From NCBI GenBank assembly GCA_023460085.1, contig JAEWRI010000022.1:124001-188000 (forward strand): a stretch of DNA of 64,000 nt. The letters run 5' to 3'. The DNA is from Bacillota bacterium. GTDB lineage: Bacteria; Bacillota; Clostridia; Christensenellales; SZUA-584. A program made the translations under genes and the position numbers. Positions 45,598 through 54,390 of the stretch are shown here, one piece after another (position 1 is the first letter of the stretch; every line of letters starts with the position of its first letter). Under the pieces are notes generated by a model, which saw only the letters and a program-made list of their open reading frames with translations, ran no database searches and was not told the origin of the DNA.

Positions 45598-46460
45598 AAA
45601 TCCGGACGAAGAAAAAAATCGGAAGGACCATACTGTACGCGCTTGTACTCATTATTGTGGTTTGGACTATAGCGCCATTTGCGTGGCTGATCATTGCGAG
45701 CATTTCCAACAAAAAAGATCTGATTACACGGCCGCTGAAGTGGTTTCCGGATCAGCCAACGCTGGAAAACTACAAAGCGATGCTTTTCGGGACGTCCGGC
45801 AATACCACGGACGCCGCGTCCCAATTTATGCACGCCATGCTGAACAGTCTGATTGTAGCGGCAATCGTCACCGCAGTTTCCCTGATTGTCGGTTTGCTGG
45901 CCGCATATGCCTATTCGCGTTTCCGTTTCCGCGGGAAAAATACGCTGATGAACCTCACGATGTTTACGAGGATGATCCCCGCGGTTGCGCTCATCATCCC
46001 CATTTACATCATACTCATACGAACTGATTTGATTGATACGCTGACCGGGCTCATCATCGCATACCTCTCCTTTGTTATGCCTTACATCGTATGGATTATG
46101 AAGGGATATATCGACGGCATACCGGTGGAACTGGAGGAATCGGCGATGATAGACGGCTGCAGCAGACTCAAAGCGTTCGTACGCATCATCCTTCCCGTAG
46201 CAGCCACGGGACTTGCGGCGACCGTCATCTTCGCGTTCATACTTTCCTGGAACGAATTCTTCTACGCGGTAAACTTTACACAAACGTTGGATTCCAAAAC
46301 GCTTCCGGTGCTTCTGACGGAGTTCTCCAGCAAGTTCGGGCCGAACTTTGTGCTGACCAGCACAGCAGGCGTCATCGCCAGCCTGCCTCCCGTACTGGTT
46401 GCGCTCATCTTCCAGAAATACATCATTTCGGGTCTGTCTTCCGGCGCGGTGAAGGGATAG
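45594..46460 (+). CDS. Sugar ABC transporter permease (MalG-type)
   Basis: A 288-residue CUT1 permease, partner of the MalF-type gene. Six helices are predicted, and the EAA motif reads EESAMIDGCSRLKAFVRIILP. The typical conserved region SWNEFFYAVNF follows. With the lipoprotein, MalF-type permease and ATPase it completes one importer. Confidence 0.94.
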   Translation: MKIRTKKKIGRTILYALVLIIVVWTIAPFAWLIIASISNKKDLITRPLKWFPDQPTLENYKAMLFGTSGNTTDAASQFMHAMLNSLIVAAIVTAVSLIVGLLAAYAYSRFRFRGKNTLMNLTMFTRMIPAVALIIPIYIILIRTDLIDTLTGLIIAYLSFVMPYIVWIMKGYIDGIPVELEESAMIDGCSRLKAFVRIILPVAATGLAATVIFAFILSWNEFFYAVNFTQTLDSKTLPVLLTEFSSKFGPNFVLTSTAGVIASLPPVLVALIFQKYIISGLSSGAVKG

Positions 46461-46487
46461 CCCGAATTAACCACCGCCCCACATCAT

Positions 46488-46518
46488 CTTGCCGGCATGG
46501 AATCCTTCTGCCGGCAAG
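46488..46518 (+). terminator. Stem-loop between permease gene and small ORF
   Basis: CTTGCCGGCA and TGCCGGCAAG, a perfect 10-bp stem with an 11-nt loop and no U-tract after it. Like those at 41463, 42930 and 44544 it occupies an intercistronic gap. Confidence 0.45.
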
Positions 46519-46556
46519 ACTGCTTGGGTGTAGTCGCCACTGAAAGGAGAACAAGA

Positions 46557-46862
46557 ATGGCTTACAAACTGAAATTTACCCAGATTTTCAACAAAGCAGA
46601 TCAGGAAGCCTTTCTGGCAATTGAGAAAAAATTCATTGAACTGGAGCATACCGATCCAACCCTGGTAAAGGGCAAGCGATATGTACCGGTATTTGGCAGA
46701 GAAGCGACCAATACGCTGATATGGGAAGCCGACTTCCCTGCTCTGGAAGACGCGGTAGCGATGCTGAAAAAGCTTGAACAAAGCGCTGGACACGACGCGC
46801 TGCTGGAGGAACAGATTGGATACATGAAGGATTACTACATGGAAATCCTGAAAGAACTTTGA
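46557..46862 (+). CDS. Small protein of unknown function in GRE operon
   Basis: A 101-residue soluble protein, ATG 46557 preceded by GAAAGGAG. The pattern (KLKFTQIF strand, long amphipathic helix, TNTLIWEADFPALED strand-helix, helical C-terminus MKDYYMEILKEL) suits a ferredoxin-like or dimeric alpha/beta-barrel (NIPSNAP-like) fold, but I cannot assign a family. Its place between importer and glycyl-radical activase suggests an accessory role in the same pathway. Confidence 0.75.
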   Translation: MAYKLKFTQIFNKADQEAFLAIEKKFIELEHTDPTLVKGKRYVPVFGREATNTLIWEADFPALEDAVAMLKKLEQSAGHDALLEEQIGYMKDYYMEILKEL

Positions 46863-46887
46863 GCCGCGCATACCCGCGGATTGGGAC

Positions 46888-47742
46888 ATGGAAGTTATGG
46901 CATCAGGCGTCATATTCGATATCAAGGAGTTTTCGGTCAACGATGGCCCCGGTGTCCGGCAGACCGTTTTTTTCAAGGGCTGTCCGCTTCGGTGTGCCTG
47001 GTGCCACAACCCGGAAGGACTGGAGCAGGCCCCGCAATTGCTGGTTCGATACACCGAGTGCGTGCACTGCGGCATGTGCAAAAGCGTATGCACGCACGAC
47101 CCATGCATCGCCTGCGGAGACTGCGTGTCCGTTTGCCCGTTGAGACTGCGCTCCGTTTGCGGCGAGACACTCTCCTCCCTCGAACTGGCGGCCCGGCTTG
47201 CCAAAGACGCTGAAATTTACGCCGGAATGCAGGGCGGTGTCACCTTCTCCGGCGGAGAGCCTTTGATGCAGCCTTTGTTTCTGTTGGAAACCCTGAAGCT
47301 GCTGCGGGGATATCACCGCGCGGTTGAAACGTGCGGTTACGCATCGGAAGAAATTTTTTCTGAAATCATGGAAGAAGCCGATCTCATCATGCTGGACATC
47401 AAGCTGGCGGATCCGCTGCTTCACAAGCGGTATACCGGCGTCAGCAACCAAATGATACTGAACAATCTGGAACTGCTGAAAGCCGGCACAAAGGCATTTA
47501 TCGTCCGCATCCCGCTTATCCCGGGTGTCAATGATGACCCCGGAAATCTGCGGGCTTGCGCGGCGCTGCTGAAAGGCGCTAAGTCGCTTCAGCGCGCAGA
47601 GCTTCTCCCCTACAACCGGCTTGCGGGTGCCAAATATGCCTTGCTGGGCCGGAAATATGCGCCGGCTTTTAATACGGAGCAATCAGTCAACGCCGACATC
47701 AACATATTCCATAAAAACGGTATAGAAATTATTTTATATTGA
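46888..47742 (+). CDS. Glycyl-radical enzyme activating protein
   Basis: A 284-residue radical SAM activase. The SAM cluster motif is C32, C36, C39 in GCPLRCAWCHNPE, and a ferredoxin insert has two four-cysteine sets (C58, C61, C64, C68 and C73, C76, C79, C83). That insert is present in activases of glycyl-radical eliminases and decarboxylases but absent from PflA. GGVTFSGGEPL contributes to SAM binding. It should abstract hydrogen from Gly665 of the enzyme encoded next. The start (46888 or 46897) is weakly marked. Confidence 0.93.
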   Translation: MEVMASGVIFDIKEFSVNDGPGVRQTVFFKGCPLRCAWCHNPEGLEQAPQLLVRYTECVHCGMCKSVCTHDPCIACGDCVSVCPLRLRSVCGETLSSLELAARLAKDAEIYAGMQGGVTFSGGEPLMQPLFLLETLKLLRGYHRAVETCGYASEEIFSEIMEEADLIMLDIKLADPLLHKRYTGVSNQMILNNLELLKAGTKAFIVRIPLIPGVNDDPGNLRACAALLKGAKSLQRAELLPYNRLAGAKYALLGRKYAPAFNTEQSVNADINIFHKNGIEIILY

Positions 47743-47838
47743 CAGTAAAATAATGATATGCCATGCTCGACAGCGTCAGTCATATTGGTATTCGGTTGGT
47801 GAAACGTTTTTTTTGCGTTTCCCGGAAAGCAGGCAGCA

Positions 47839-49908
47839 ATGAATGACAGAATTTCCGCAATGCGCGATTTCTTTATTGTGAATAAAGAGCACCATTCTTA
47901 CAGACAGGAACGTACAGATCCCTTTTTTCTCGCCGAACAGGCGCAAATGGACAATCTCAGCGATTTGGAAAGAGCCGTTCTCCGTGTTCAGTATATGCTC
48001 CGCAAGGAAAAGCCCGTCGTATTTCCTTTTGAGAAAATTGCCCTGATGCGCACCGTACCCGAAACGCAGCATCTCTTTACGGACCAAGAAGAACAAACAC
48101 TGCGTGCCCGGCACTGGCTTCACGAGTCGGGAGATTTAAACAACATCACGCCCGACTATATGCTGTTGATCGGTCTGGGATTCGAAGGGGCAAAGGCGGA
48201 AATCGAAAAATCGCGTCTGCGGTTTTCCGAAGATGCCCAAAAACAGCGGTTTCTCTCGGCGATGGAAGAAATGCTGAGCCTCATGCAGGAACTGGCAGAT
48301 AAATATCAGGCGAAGGCGCAGGAAGTTGGAAACATAACCGTCGCAAACACGTTCTCGCGGATTCCCGCCCGCCCTGCGGAAACCCTGCTGGAAGCCATGC
48401 AGTTCTTCCGGCTGCTGCATTACGGCATGTGGTGCGCCAACAACTATCAGGTAACGATAGGCCGTGCAGATCAATACCTCTATCCGTATTACGTCAGCGA
48501 TATGGCCAGCGGCAGGTACACAAGAGAAGAAATGCTTGAATTGGTTGAAGAGTTCTTTCTCTCCTTTAACCGCGACAGCGACCTGTATGACGGTGTGCAG
48601 CAGGGCGATAACGGCCAGACGCTGGTTCTCGGCGGTTTAAATGAAGATGGCTCGGACAGCTTCAACGATCTCTCCGAGCTCATGCTTACAGCCAGTCTGG
48701 AACTGCGGCTGATAGACCCGAAGGTCAACCTGCGCGTCAGTTCCAAAACGCCGCTCAGCCGATTCATAGAAGCCACCAAAATGACACGCCAGGGTCTTGG
48801 TTTTCCGCAATACATGAACGACGATATCAACATCCCTGCGTTGATTCGCTGGGGGTACGACCGGGCCGACGCCTGTAATTATTCCGTCGCAGCCTGCTGG
48901 GAACTCATCATCCCCGGGAAGGGCGCGGATATTCCGAACGCGGACGCGCTTTCCTTTGCGAAGGTGGTGCGCTCCGCGGCGCTGGAAAAGTTGGAATCGT
49001 GCGACACCTACGAAGAATTCGAAGCCGCCGTTCAAGCGGAACTGCGCGCCGAGACGGAGGATATGATTGAGAAAGCGTCGAAATTATATATGATCCCCTC
49101 CCCTATGCTTTCGCTTACGATGACAGGCTGTATACAGAGCGCGACAGACGCGGTATACGCATGCCAATACAGAAATATCGGCTTTCACGGCCCCGGTCTT
49201 TCCACTGCGGCCGACTCCATGGCAGCCATAAAACACTTCGTTTACGATACCCGTACCGTTTCCCCACATACGCTTGTACAAGCGCTTCTGCGCAATTATG
49301 AAGGGGATAAGGCACTAATGATCCGGTTGAGGTATGACGCCCCTAAAATGGGCAGCGACGACAGCAGCGTCGATTCCATCAGTGTCATGCTTCTGGATAC
49401 CTTCGCTGCCGCGTTGCAGGGAAAAACGAACGAGCGCGGCGGCATTTACCGGGCGGGGACGGCATCCGCAATGTATTACATGTGGTACGGCAACAAACTG
49501 GGCGCCACGCCTGACGGAAGGCGAGAGGGCGAACCGCTCCCGTGCAACTATTCGCCCAGCCTTTTTGCCAAAACTCCCGGCCCTGTCTCCGTCATCAAAT
49601 CGTTTACAAAGCAGCACCTGTTACAAGCCGCAAACGGCGGACCCCTCACCCTGGAGCTGCATGATACCGTTTTTCGCGCACCTGACAGCCTTGAGAAGGT
49701 GGCAATGCTCGTAAAGCTGTTTATCGATCGCGGAGGCCATCAGCTGCAAATCAATGCTGTTAACCGCGAAGCGATGCTGGACGCGCAGAACAGCCCGGAA
49801 AGATATCGGAATATGATCGTGCGCGTGTGGGGCTGGAGCGGCTATTTTGTGGAGCTGGACAAAGAATATCAGGATCAGATCATTCAGCGAACGGAATACG
49901 CGATTTAA
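47839..49908 (+). CDS. Compact glycyl radical enzyme, PFL-like
   Basis: A 689-residue glycyl radical enzyme, shorter than the usual 760-850. The radical loop is RVWGWSGYFVEL with Gly665, instead of the common RVxGYSA, and lies 24 residues from the C-terminus. The thiyl cysteine is Cys353 in AACWEL, a CxE arrangement as in eliminases and decarboxylases (Glu355 as candidate base), not the double Cys of pyruvate formate-lyase. TPDGRREGEPL, also conserved in the family, is present. Placed beside a sugar importer and a GatZ-like gene, it may cleave or dehydrate a sugar-derived acid or polyol. Exact reaction unknown. Confidence 0.9.
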   Translation: MNDRISAMRDFFIVNKEHHSYRQERTDPFFLAEQAQMDNLSDLERAVLRVQYMLRKEKPVVFPFEKIALMRTVPETQHLFTDQEEQTLRARHWLHESGDLNNITPDYMLLIGLGFEGAKAEIEKSRLRFSEDAQKQRFLSAMEEMLSLMQELADKYQAKAQEVGNITVANTFSRIPARPAETLLEAMQFFRLLHYGMWCANNYQVTIGRADQYLYPYYVSDMASGRYTREEMLELVEEFFLSFNRDSDLYDGVQQGDNGQTLVLGGLNEDGSDSFNDLSELMLTASLELRLIDPKVNLRVSSKTPLSRFIEATKMTRQGLGFPQYMNDDINIPALIRWGYDRADACNYSVAACWELIIPGKGADIPNADALSFAKVVRSAALEKLESCDTYEEFEAAVQAELRAETEDMIEKASKLYMIPSPMLSLTMTGCIQSATDAVYACQYRNIGFHGPGLSTAADSMAAIKHFVYDTRTVSPHTLVQALLRNYEGDKALMIRLRYDAPKMGSDDSSVDSISVMLLDTFAAALQGKTNERGGIYRAGTASAMYYMWYGNKLGATPDGRREGEPLPCNYSPSLFAKTPGPVSVIKSFTKQHLLQAANGGPLTLELHDTVFRAPDSLEKVAMLVKLFIDRGGHQLQINAVNREAMLDAQNSPERYRNMIVRVWGWSGYFVELDKEYQDQIIQRTEYAI

Positions 49909-49945
49909 CTAACGTACAGCTGCTTAACCGGACTGAACGGAGCAA

Positions 49946-52279
49946 ATGATGAATAAACTGTTGAGCCATGGAAAAAGCGTCATTCTGGCATGGATTTTAT
50001 CCTATATGCTGATCATTGTACTTGCCGTTTTGGGCAACCTTTTTACCACAAACCGTTTCGCCAACTCTTTCAAGGAACAGATATTTAAGGATACTGCCGA
50101 GGCATTATATCATGCCAGCGCAAACGCGGACGACCGCATGCGCGATATTAAGAAAACCGCCCACCTGATTGGGGCCAACTCAAATCTGAATCGATTGCTG
50201 AGCGACAATAACGGAAGTACTACTGCCATCGATTACAACAGCTTTATAACCGAGTTACGCAGCTATCAGGTGGCCAACAGTTTTATCAAGTATATATACG
50301 TATTTCCCGACAACACAGATAATGTTATATCTACTACTTTCGTTCGGGATTCCGCTTATCGTGAACAACTGCTTTCGCAATATTCCCTTGCGGACGGTGA
50401 GGATATTTCTGACGTCATTCGCGCGCCCCATTACGGTGATTTTCTGTCCATGATTGAATATGAACGGCCCTCCTCCTCCTCTTCTGTTGTAACCTATCTG
50501 CAGTCTCTGCCCGCGAACACGACCAAGCGCGTAGATGGTACGCTGATGCTGGTGATGGACAGCTCCTCCCTGCTTGCGTCCCTCAGTGCTGACATCTGGT
50601 ACGATGGCAGCCATATCATAGTGATGGATAGCGGCAACAACATTATAGCCGCCAATTCCGCAGTCGACCTTGACGGAGTAGTAAGCTACGATATGCTGGA
50701 AGGCAGCCCGGACAGATTCGATATTAAGTTGAATGGGGAAGAACACACTGTGCTTCAAGCGACATCAGAAGTGAACACATGGAAATATATTGTCATTCTC
50801 CCTACCGAAGTAATGATACAAGATGTCAGGAACGTTCAGCGGTTTTTCCTTGAAAGCCTCATTATTACACTTGCGCTTGGATTCGTCGCCTCCATTTTCC
50901 TTGCGCGCAGAAATTATCTGCCGCTGAAAATACTGATGAAATCCGTGGAGAGCGACGCGGGTATTGCGTTTGGCGGCGGTGTAAACGAGTTTCAATATTT
51001 GCAAACCGCCGTTACCTCCGCCCTCGCGGAAAAGGAAGCGCAAAAAAGCGCATATAAAAATCAGCTCATACGGCTGCGCTCCGGATACTTTGCAGGCATT
51101 ATGAAGAATGAATTGGATGCCGAGCTTACAATGGACGATATGCTGAAAGCTTGCGACATCAATTTCCGTTTTGAAAAATTCGCCCTGCTGCTTATTAGTA
51201 TTAAAGGGGTATATGGGAAACCTCCGGGAAGCCGCAGAGATCCCAGAGAGAAGGAGAGCAAATCCATTGTCGCCAGTGTTTTCGAGGAGTTCATCAACAA
51301 GAACCATGATGGGTTTGTAATAAACGTTGATGAAATGCAGGTGGCCGTATGGAACTTTCCCAATAACGCGACTAACCGCGAAATACGGGATGATATACTG
51401 CATGTCACAGAGGAATGCCTTGAATTCCTGCAGAACACCTGTGATACCACAGTGACGGTAACCGCCAGTTCCCCCTTCCTGTCGCTCACGGATTTGAGCG
51501 GCGCGTACAAGGAAGTCTTCACTGGTATGGAGTACTGTGTGATTATGGGCTTAATCGGTCTGCATTTCAGCGAGGATATCCGCTACGGACAGCTTAATAC
51601 CGAGACCTACCATTACTACTATCCTCTGCAGCTTGAGATACAGATGACGAACTTGATTAAGTGCGGAGATTACGCGGGAGCGAAGCACATACTGGACGAA
51701 TTCTTCCGTGTTAATTTTGAAGAGCTCTCATTGCCGCAGCCCATTATGAAGTGCTTCATGTTCAATTTGACAAGCACGATGTTGAAGACCGTCTATGAGC
51801 TTGATATCATGGAAGAAGAATCGGAAATCTCGAATTCCATCGATCTGATGCTTTCCTGCCATTCTGTAACGGAAATATATGAAGAAGCGAAGCATGTGAT
51901 GGCAGCGCTCTGCAATCATAAGGGACAGGGCTGCTCCTCGCACAGCTTCCTTTCGGAGACTCAGATATTTGTACAGAAGCATTATTCAGACGTCAATCTG
52001 AGCATTACAATGATCGCCGGGCATTTTAATCTGACGCCTTCTTACCTGTCCAAGAAATTCAAGAGTCTGACGGGTGGCGGTCTGCCGGAATATATCAATC
52101 AGGTGCGCCTGGATAAAGCCAAGTCCATGCTCATCCATACAAAATGCGGGGTTGGCGCTATCGCCACGGCATGCGGTTTTATCAACAGCAATACCTTTAT
52201 CCGTGTTTTCAAAAAATTCGAGGGGATTACGCCGCGCACCTACCGCGATACCGGAACTGCTGAACATCTGCATGACTGA
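49946..52279 (+). CDS. Membrane-bound AraC-family regulator (YesN-like)
   Basis: A 777-residue one-component sensor. Membrane helices lie near residues 13-35 and 298-318 and bracket an extracytoplasmic sensing domain. A cytoplasmic middle region follows, and at about 671-770 a double-HTH AraC domain (SITMIAGHFNLTPSYLSKKF, VGAIATACGFINSNTFIRVF). Such proteins often control sugar-uptake operons in Firmicutes. It ends the GRE operon and probably activates it. ATG 49946 and 49949 are both possible (CGGAG upstream). The middle region is less conserved. Confidence 0.9.
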   Translation: MMNKLLSHGKSVILAWILSYMLIIVLAVLGNLFTTNRFANSFKEQIFKDTAEALYHASANADDRMRDIKKTAHLIGANSNLNRLLSDNNGSTTAIDYNSFITELRSYQVANSFIKYIYVFPDNTDNVISTTFVRDSAYREQLLSQYSLADGEDISDVIRAPHYGDFLSMIEYERPSSSSSVVTYLQSLPANTTKRVDGTLMLVMDSSSLLASLSADIWYDGSHIIVMDSGNNIIAANSAVDLDGVVSYDMLEGSPDRFDIKLNGEEHTVLQATSEVNTWKYIVILPTEVMIQDVRNVQRFFLESLIITLALGFVASIFLARRNYLPLKILMKSVESDAGIAFGGGVNEFQYLQTAVTSALAEKEAQKSAYKNQLIRLRSGYFAGIMKNELDAELTMDDMLKACDINFRFEKFALLLISIKGVYGKPPGSRRDPREKESKSIVASVFEEFINKNHDGFVINVDEMQVAVWNFPNNATNREIRDDILHVTEECLEFLQNTCDTTVTVTASSPFLSLTDLSGAYKEVFTGMEYCVIMGLIGLHFSEDIRYGQLNTETYHYYYPLQLEIQMTNLIKCGDYAGAKHILDEFFRVNFEELSLPQPIMKCFMFNLTSTMLKTVYELDIMEEESEISNSIDLMLSCHSVTEIYEEAKHVMAALCNHKGQGCSSHSFLSETQIFVQKHYSDVNLSITMIAGHFNLTPSYLSKKFKSLTGGGLPEYINQVRLDKAKSMLIHTKCGVGAIATACGFINSNTFIRVFKKFEGITPRTYRDTGTAEHLHD

Positions 52280-52352
52280 GACAATGGCATCTTGAATTGC
52301 CGATGATGCCAGCGCAACAGGGATAAATGTATATCCCCCTAAATGTTTGGAG

Positions 52353-52381
52353 TTGGCATTTAAGGTTTTGTGGGGTATAAT
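52353..52381 (+). promoter_or_regulatory. Strong promoter of ABC-F gene
   Basis: TTGGCA (52353-52358), 17-nt spacer, TATAAT (52376-52381): near-consensus sigma-A promoter about 80 bp before the ABC-F start. Confidence 0.8.
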
Positions 52382-52405
52382 AATAAAAGTTTTTTATCGT
52401 TATGA

Positions 52406-52442
52406 AGGGCTTGAAGATCACTTCAAAAGCCTTTTATTTTGT
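52406..52442 (+). terminator. Attenuator-like hairpin in ABC-F leader
   Basis: AAGGGCTTGAAG and CTTCAA-AA-GCCTTTT pair with a 2-nt bulge around loop ATCA, followed by TTTTATTTTG. It lies between the promoter and the start codon at 52462 and would end transcription early. Upstream attenuators are known for several antibiotic-resistance ABC-F genes. Confidence 0.6.
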
Positions 52443-52461
52443 CAAATTATGCGGAGGATTT

Positions 52462-54015
52462 ATGAGTATATTAAACGTCGAACATGTAACCCATGGCTTT
52501 GGAGCCAGGTGCATTTTAGAAGATGCATCTTTCCGCCTTTTAAAGGGCGAACATGTTGGACTGGTCGGCGCCAATGGCGAAGGAAAATCCACATTTTTAA
52601 ATATCATTACCGGCAGGCTTATGCCAGACCAAGGCACGGTTGAGTGGTGTAATCGTGTGACGACTGGTTACCTTGATCAGTACACGACCCTGACCAAGGG
52701 AAAGACAATCCGTGAGGTCCTGCGTGAAGCCTTTCAATATATGGTCGACCTTGAAACCGAAATGAATGCGATGTACGACCGTATGGCATCCTGCAGCGAA
52801 GATGAGATGACCTTGCTCTTAGAAGAAGCCGGTGACATACAACACAACCTTGAGCATAATGGTTACTACACCATTGACTTTAAAATCGAGGAGATTGCGA
52901 ACGGGCTTGGTCTTTGTGATATCGGGTTAGATCGCGATGTTACAGACCTTAGCGGAGGTCAACGTGTAAAAGTATTACTTACCAAGCTGCTGCTTCAAAA
53001 CCCGATGATACTCATTTTGGACGAGCCGACGAATTTTTTAGATGAAAACCACATTGTATGGTTGAAAAACTATTTGCAGGAGTACGAAAATGCCTTCATA
53101 GTGGTATCGCATGATGTATCTTTTTTAAATGATGTCGTAAATGTTATATATCACGTCGAAAACGCCCAGTTTACACGATATACAGGAAATTATGAGCAGT
53201 TTCAAGAAATGTACAACCTGAAAAAGCTTCAGTTGGAAAAAGCGTATGAACGCCAGCAAAAAGAGATTGGCCAATTGGAAGATTTCATAGCACGCAACAA
53301 GGCGCGCGTGGCTACTTCCAATATGGCCAAAAGCCGTCAGAAGAAGCTGGACAAGATGGAAATCATCGAGCGCGTAAAAGAAAAAATAAAGCCAACCTTC
53401 AAGTTTTCCGAAGCGAGAACACCGGGAAAAATGATAGTGAGCGCGCAGGATTTGGTTTTGGGTTATGGTGAGCCTTTGACAAAACCCATCAACATCATGC
53501 TGGAGAGGAGCCAGAAGGTGGCTATCAAAGGCGTTAACGGGCTCGGCAAATCCACATTGTTAAAAACGTTACTGGGCATGATACCTCCGGTTTCGGGCGA
53601 ATGTGAGCTTGACCCATATGTACATCCAGGTTATTTCGAACAAGAAGAGGTGTTAAGCGATAGGACTGCGCTCGATGAAATATGGGCTGAATTCCCGAGT
53701 TTGACAAACGCAGAGGTTCGGGCCGCGCTTGCCAGGTGCGGGCTGACCACAAATCATATCACCAGTCAGATGAAAGTACTGTCGGGGGGAGAAAATGCAA
53801 AGGTCCGCATTTGCAAGTTGATGCTTAAGGATGTGAACTTCTTGGTGCTGGACGAACCTACAAATCATCTTGATACTGACGCAAAGGAAGCGCTTCAAAA
53901 AGCCATTATCGAATTTAAAGGAACTGTTTTGCTGGTTTGTCATGAACCAGAGTTTTATGAAAGCTGGGTAACCCATGTCTGGAATGTGGAGAATTGGACA
54001 AATAAGATAGTATAA
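52462..54015 (+). CDS. ABC-F family ATPase (ribosome-associated)
   Basis: A 517-residue protein with two ABC domains and no membrane part. Walker A1 GANGEGKST (36-44), signature LSGGQ near 162, interdomain linker (KAYERQQKEIGQLEDFIARN), Walker A2 GVNGLGKST near 357, second signature LSGGE near 440, and LDEPTNHLD. ATG 52462 has GCGGAGG upstream. ABC-F proteins act at the ribosomal E site, either in translation quality control or as antibiotic protection. Base composition is lower in GC than the genes to its left, suggesting recent acquisition. Confidence 0.92.
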   Translation: MSILNVEHVTHGFGARCILEDASFRLLKGEHVGLVGANGEGKSTFLNIITGRLMPDQGTVEWCNRVTTGYLDQYTTLTKGKTIREVLREAFQYMVDLETEMNAMYDRMASCSEDEMTLLLEEAGDIQHNLEHNGYYTIDFKIEEIANGLGLCDIGLDRDVTDLSGGQRVKVLLTKLLLQNPMILILDEPTNFLDENHIVWLKNYLQEYENAFIVVSHDVSFLNDVVNVIYHVENAQFTRYTGNYEQFQEMYNLKKLQLEKAYERQQKEIGQLEDFIARNKARVATSNMAKSRQKKLDKMEIIERVKEKIKPTFKFSEARTPGKMIVSAQDLVLGYGEPLTKPINIMLERSQKVAIKGVNGLGKSTLLKTLLGMIPPVSGECELDPYVHPGYFEQEEVLSDRTALDEIWAEFPSLTNAEVRAALARCGLTTNHITSQMKVLSGGENAKVRICKLMLKDVNFLVLDEPTNHLDTDAKEALQKAIIEFKGTVLLVCHEPEFYESWVTHVWNVENWTNKIV

Positions 54016-54250
54016 GCTTCAGATGTATGCGCACCATACTTCCTGATATAGAAACCCAGACTTCGCCTGCTTACCTCCGAACATCATCCCGATGTGTGAA
54101 TCTACCGCGGCAATGGTACCCCATGGGCAGGTTTGCCCTGCGCAGTTTACCCAAAGCATGAAAGCCGCTTCGAGGACTATCTATCTGCAAGATCGAAGCT
54201 GAATCTCGAGGCCTATATGATAAATAGATTGGACTTCGTTTGTTAATAAA
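54016..54250 (+). pseudogene. Decayed coding remnant
   Basis: No intact gene. One rightward frame reads like protein interrupted by in-frame stops, including IYRGNGTPWAGLPCAVYPKH and then RFEDYLSARSKLNLEAYMIN, ending at a TAA near 54245. I do not recognise the family. It lies directly outside the prophage attachment scar and is host-side sequence. Confidence 0.4.
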
Positions 54251-54251
54251 G

Positions 54252-54284
54252 AAAAAAGCTTATCATTTCTCAACAATAAGCTTT
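54252..54284 (-). terminator. Orphan tRNA terminator
   Basis: Leftward AAAGCTTAT, 12-nt loop, ATAAGCTTT followed by T residues (A-run 54252-54257 on the given strand). It stands immediately after the tRNA 3' remnant and fits the original terminator of that tRNA transcription unit. Confidence 0.6.
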
Positions 54285-54290
54285 GTTATT

Positions 54291-54318
54291 TGGTACCTCC
54301 TAGGGGAATCGAACCACT
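54291..54318 (-). other. Orphan tRNA 3' end, prophage attachment site
   Basis: On the minus strand: T-loop TTCGATT flanked by AGTGG and CCCCT, acceptor strand AGGAGGT, discriminator A and encoded CCA, ending at 54291. No D-arm, anticodon arm or 5' acceptor precedes it; AT-rich prophage sequence begins there instead. The single mismatch in the T-stem marks where phage sequence replaces the tRNA. This is the core left by site-specific integration into a tRNA gene. Confidence 0.75.
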
Positions 54319-54390
54319 AGTTATGCCTTTAATATTCAACAATACTGGCTTTTTGGCATATTTCGTGGCATATTTTATTCTATTAAATTA

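Noticed and set aside
46888..49908. Pyruvate formate-lyase and its activase
   Set aside because: The enzyme has a single Cys in a CxE motif instead of the Cys-Cys pair, and the activase has a ferredoxin insert that PflA lacks.
54291..54318. Functional tRNA gene
   Set aside because: Only the T-arm and 3' acceptor strand are present; D-arm, anticodon arm and 5' acceptor are missing.
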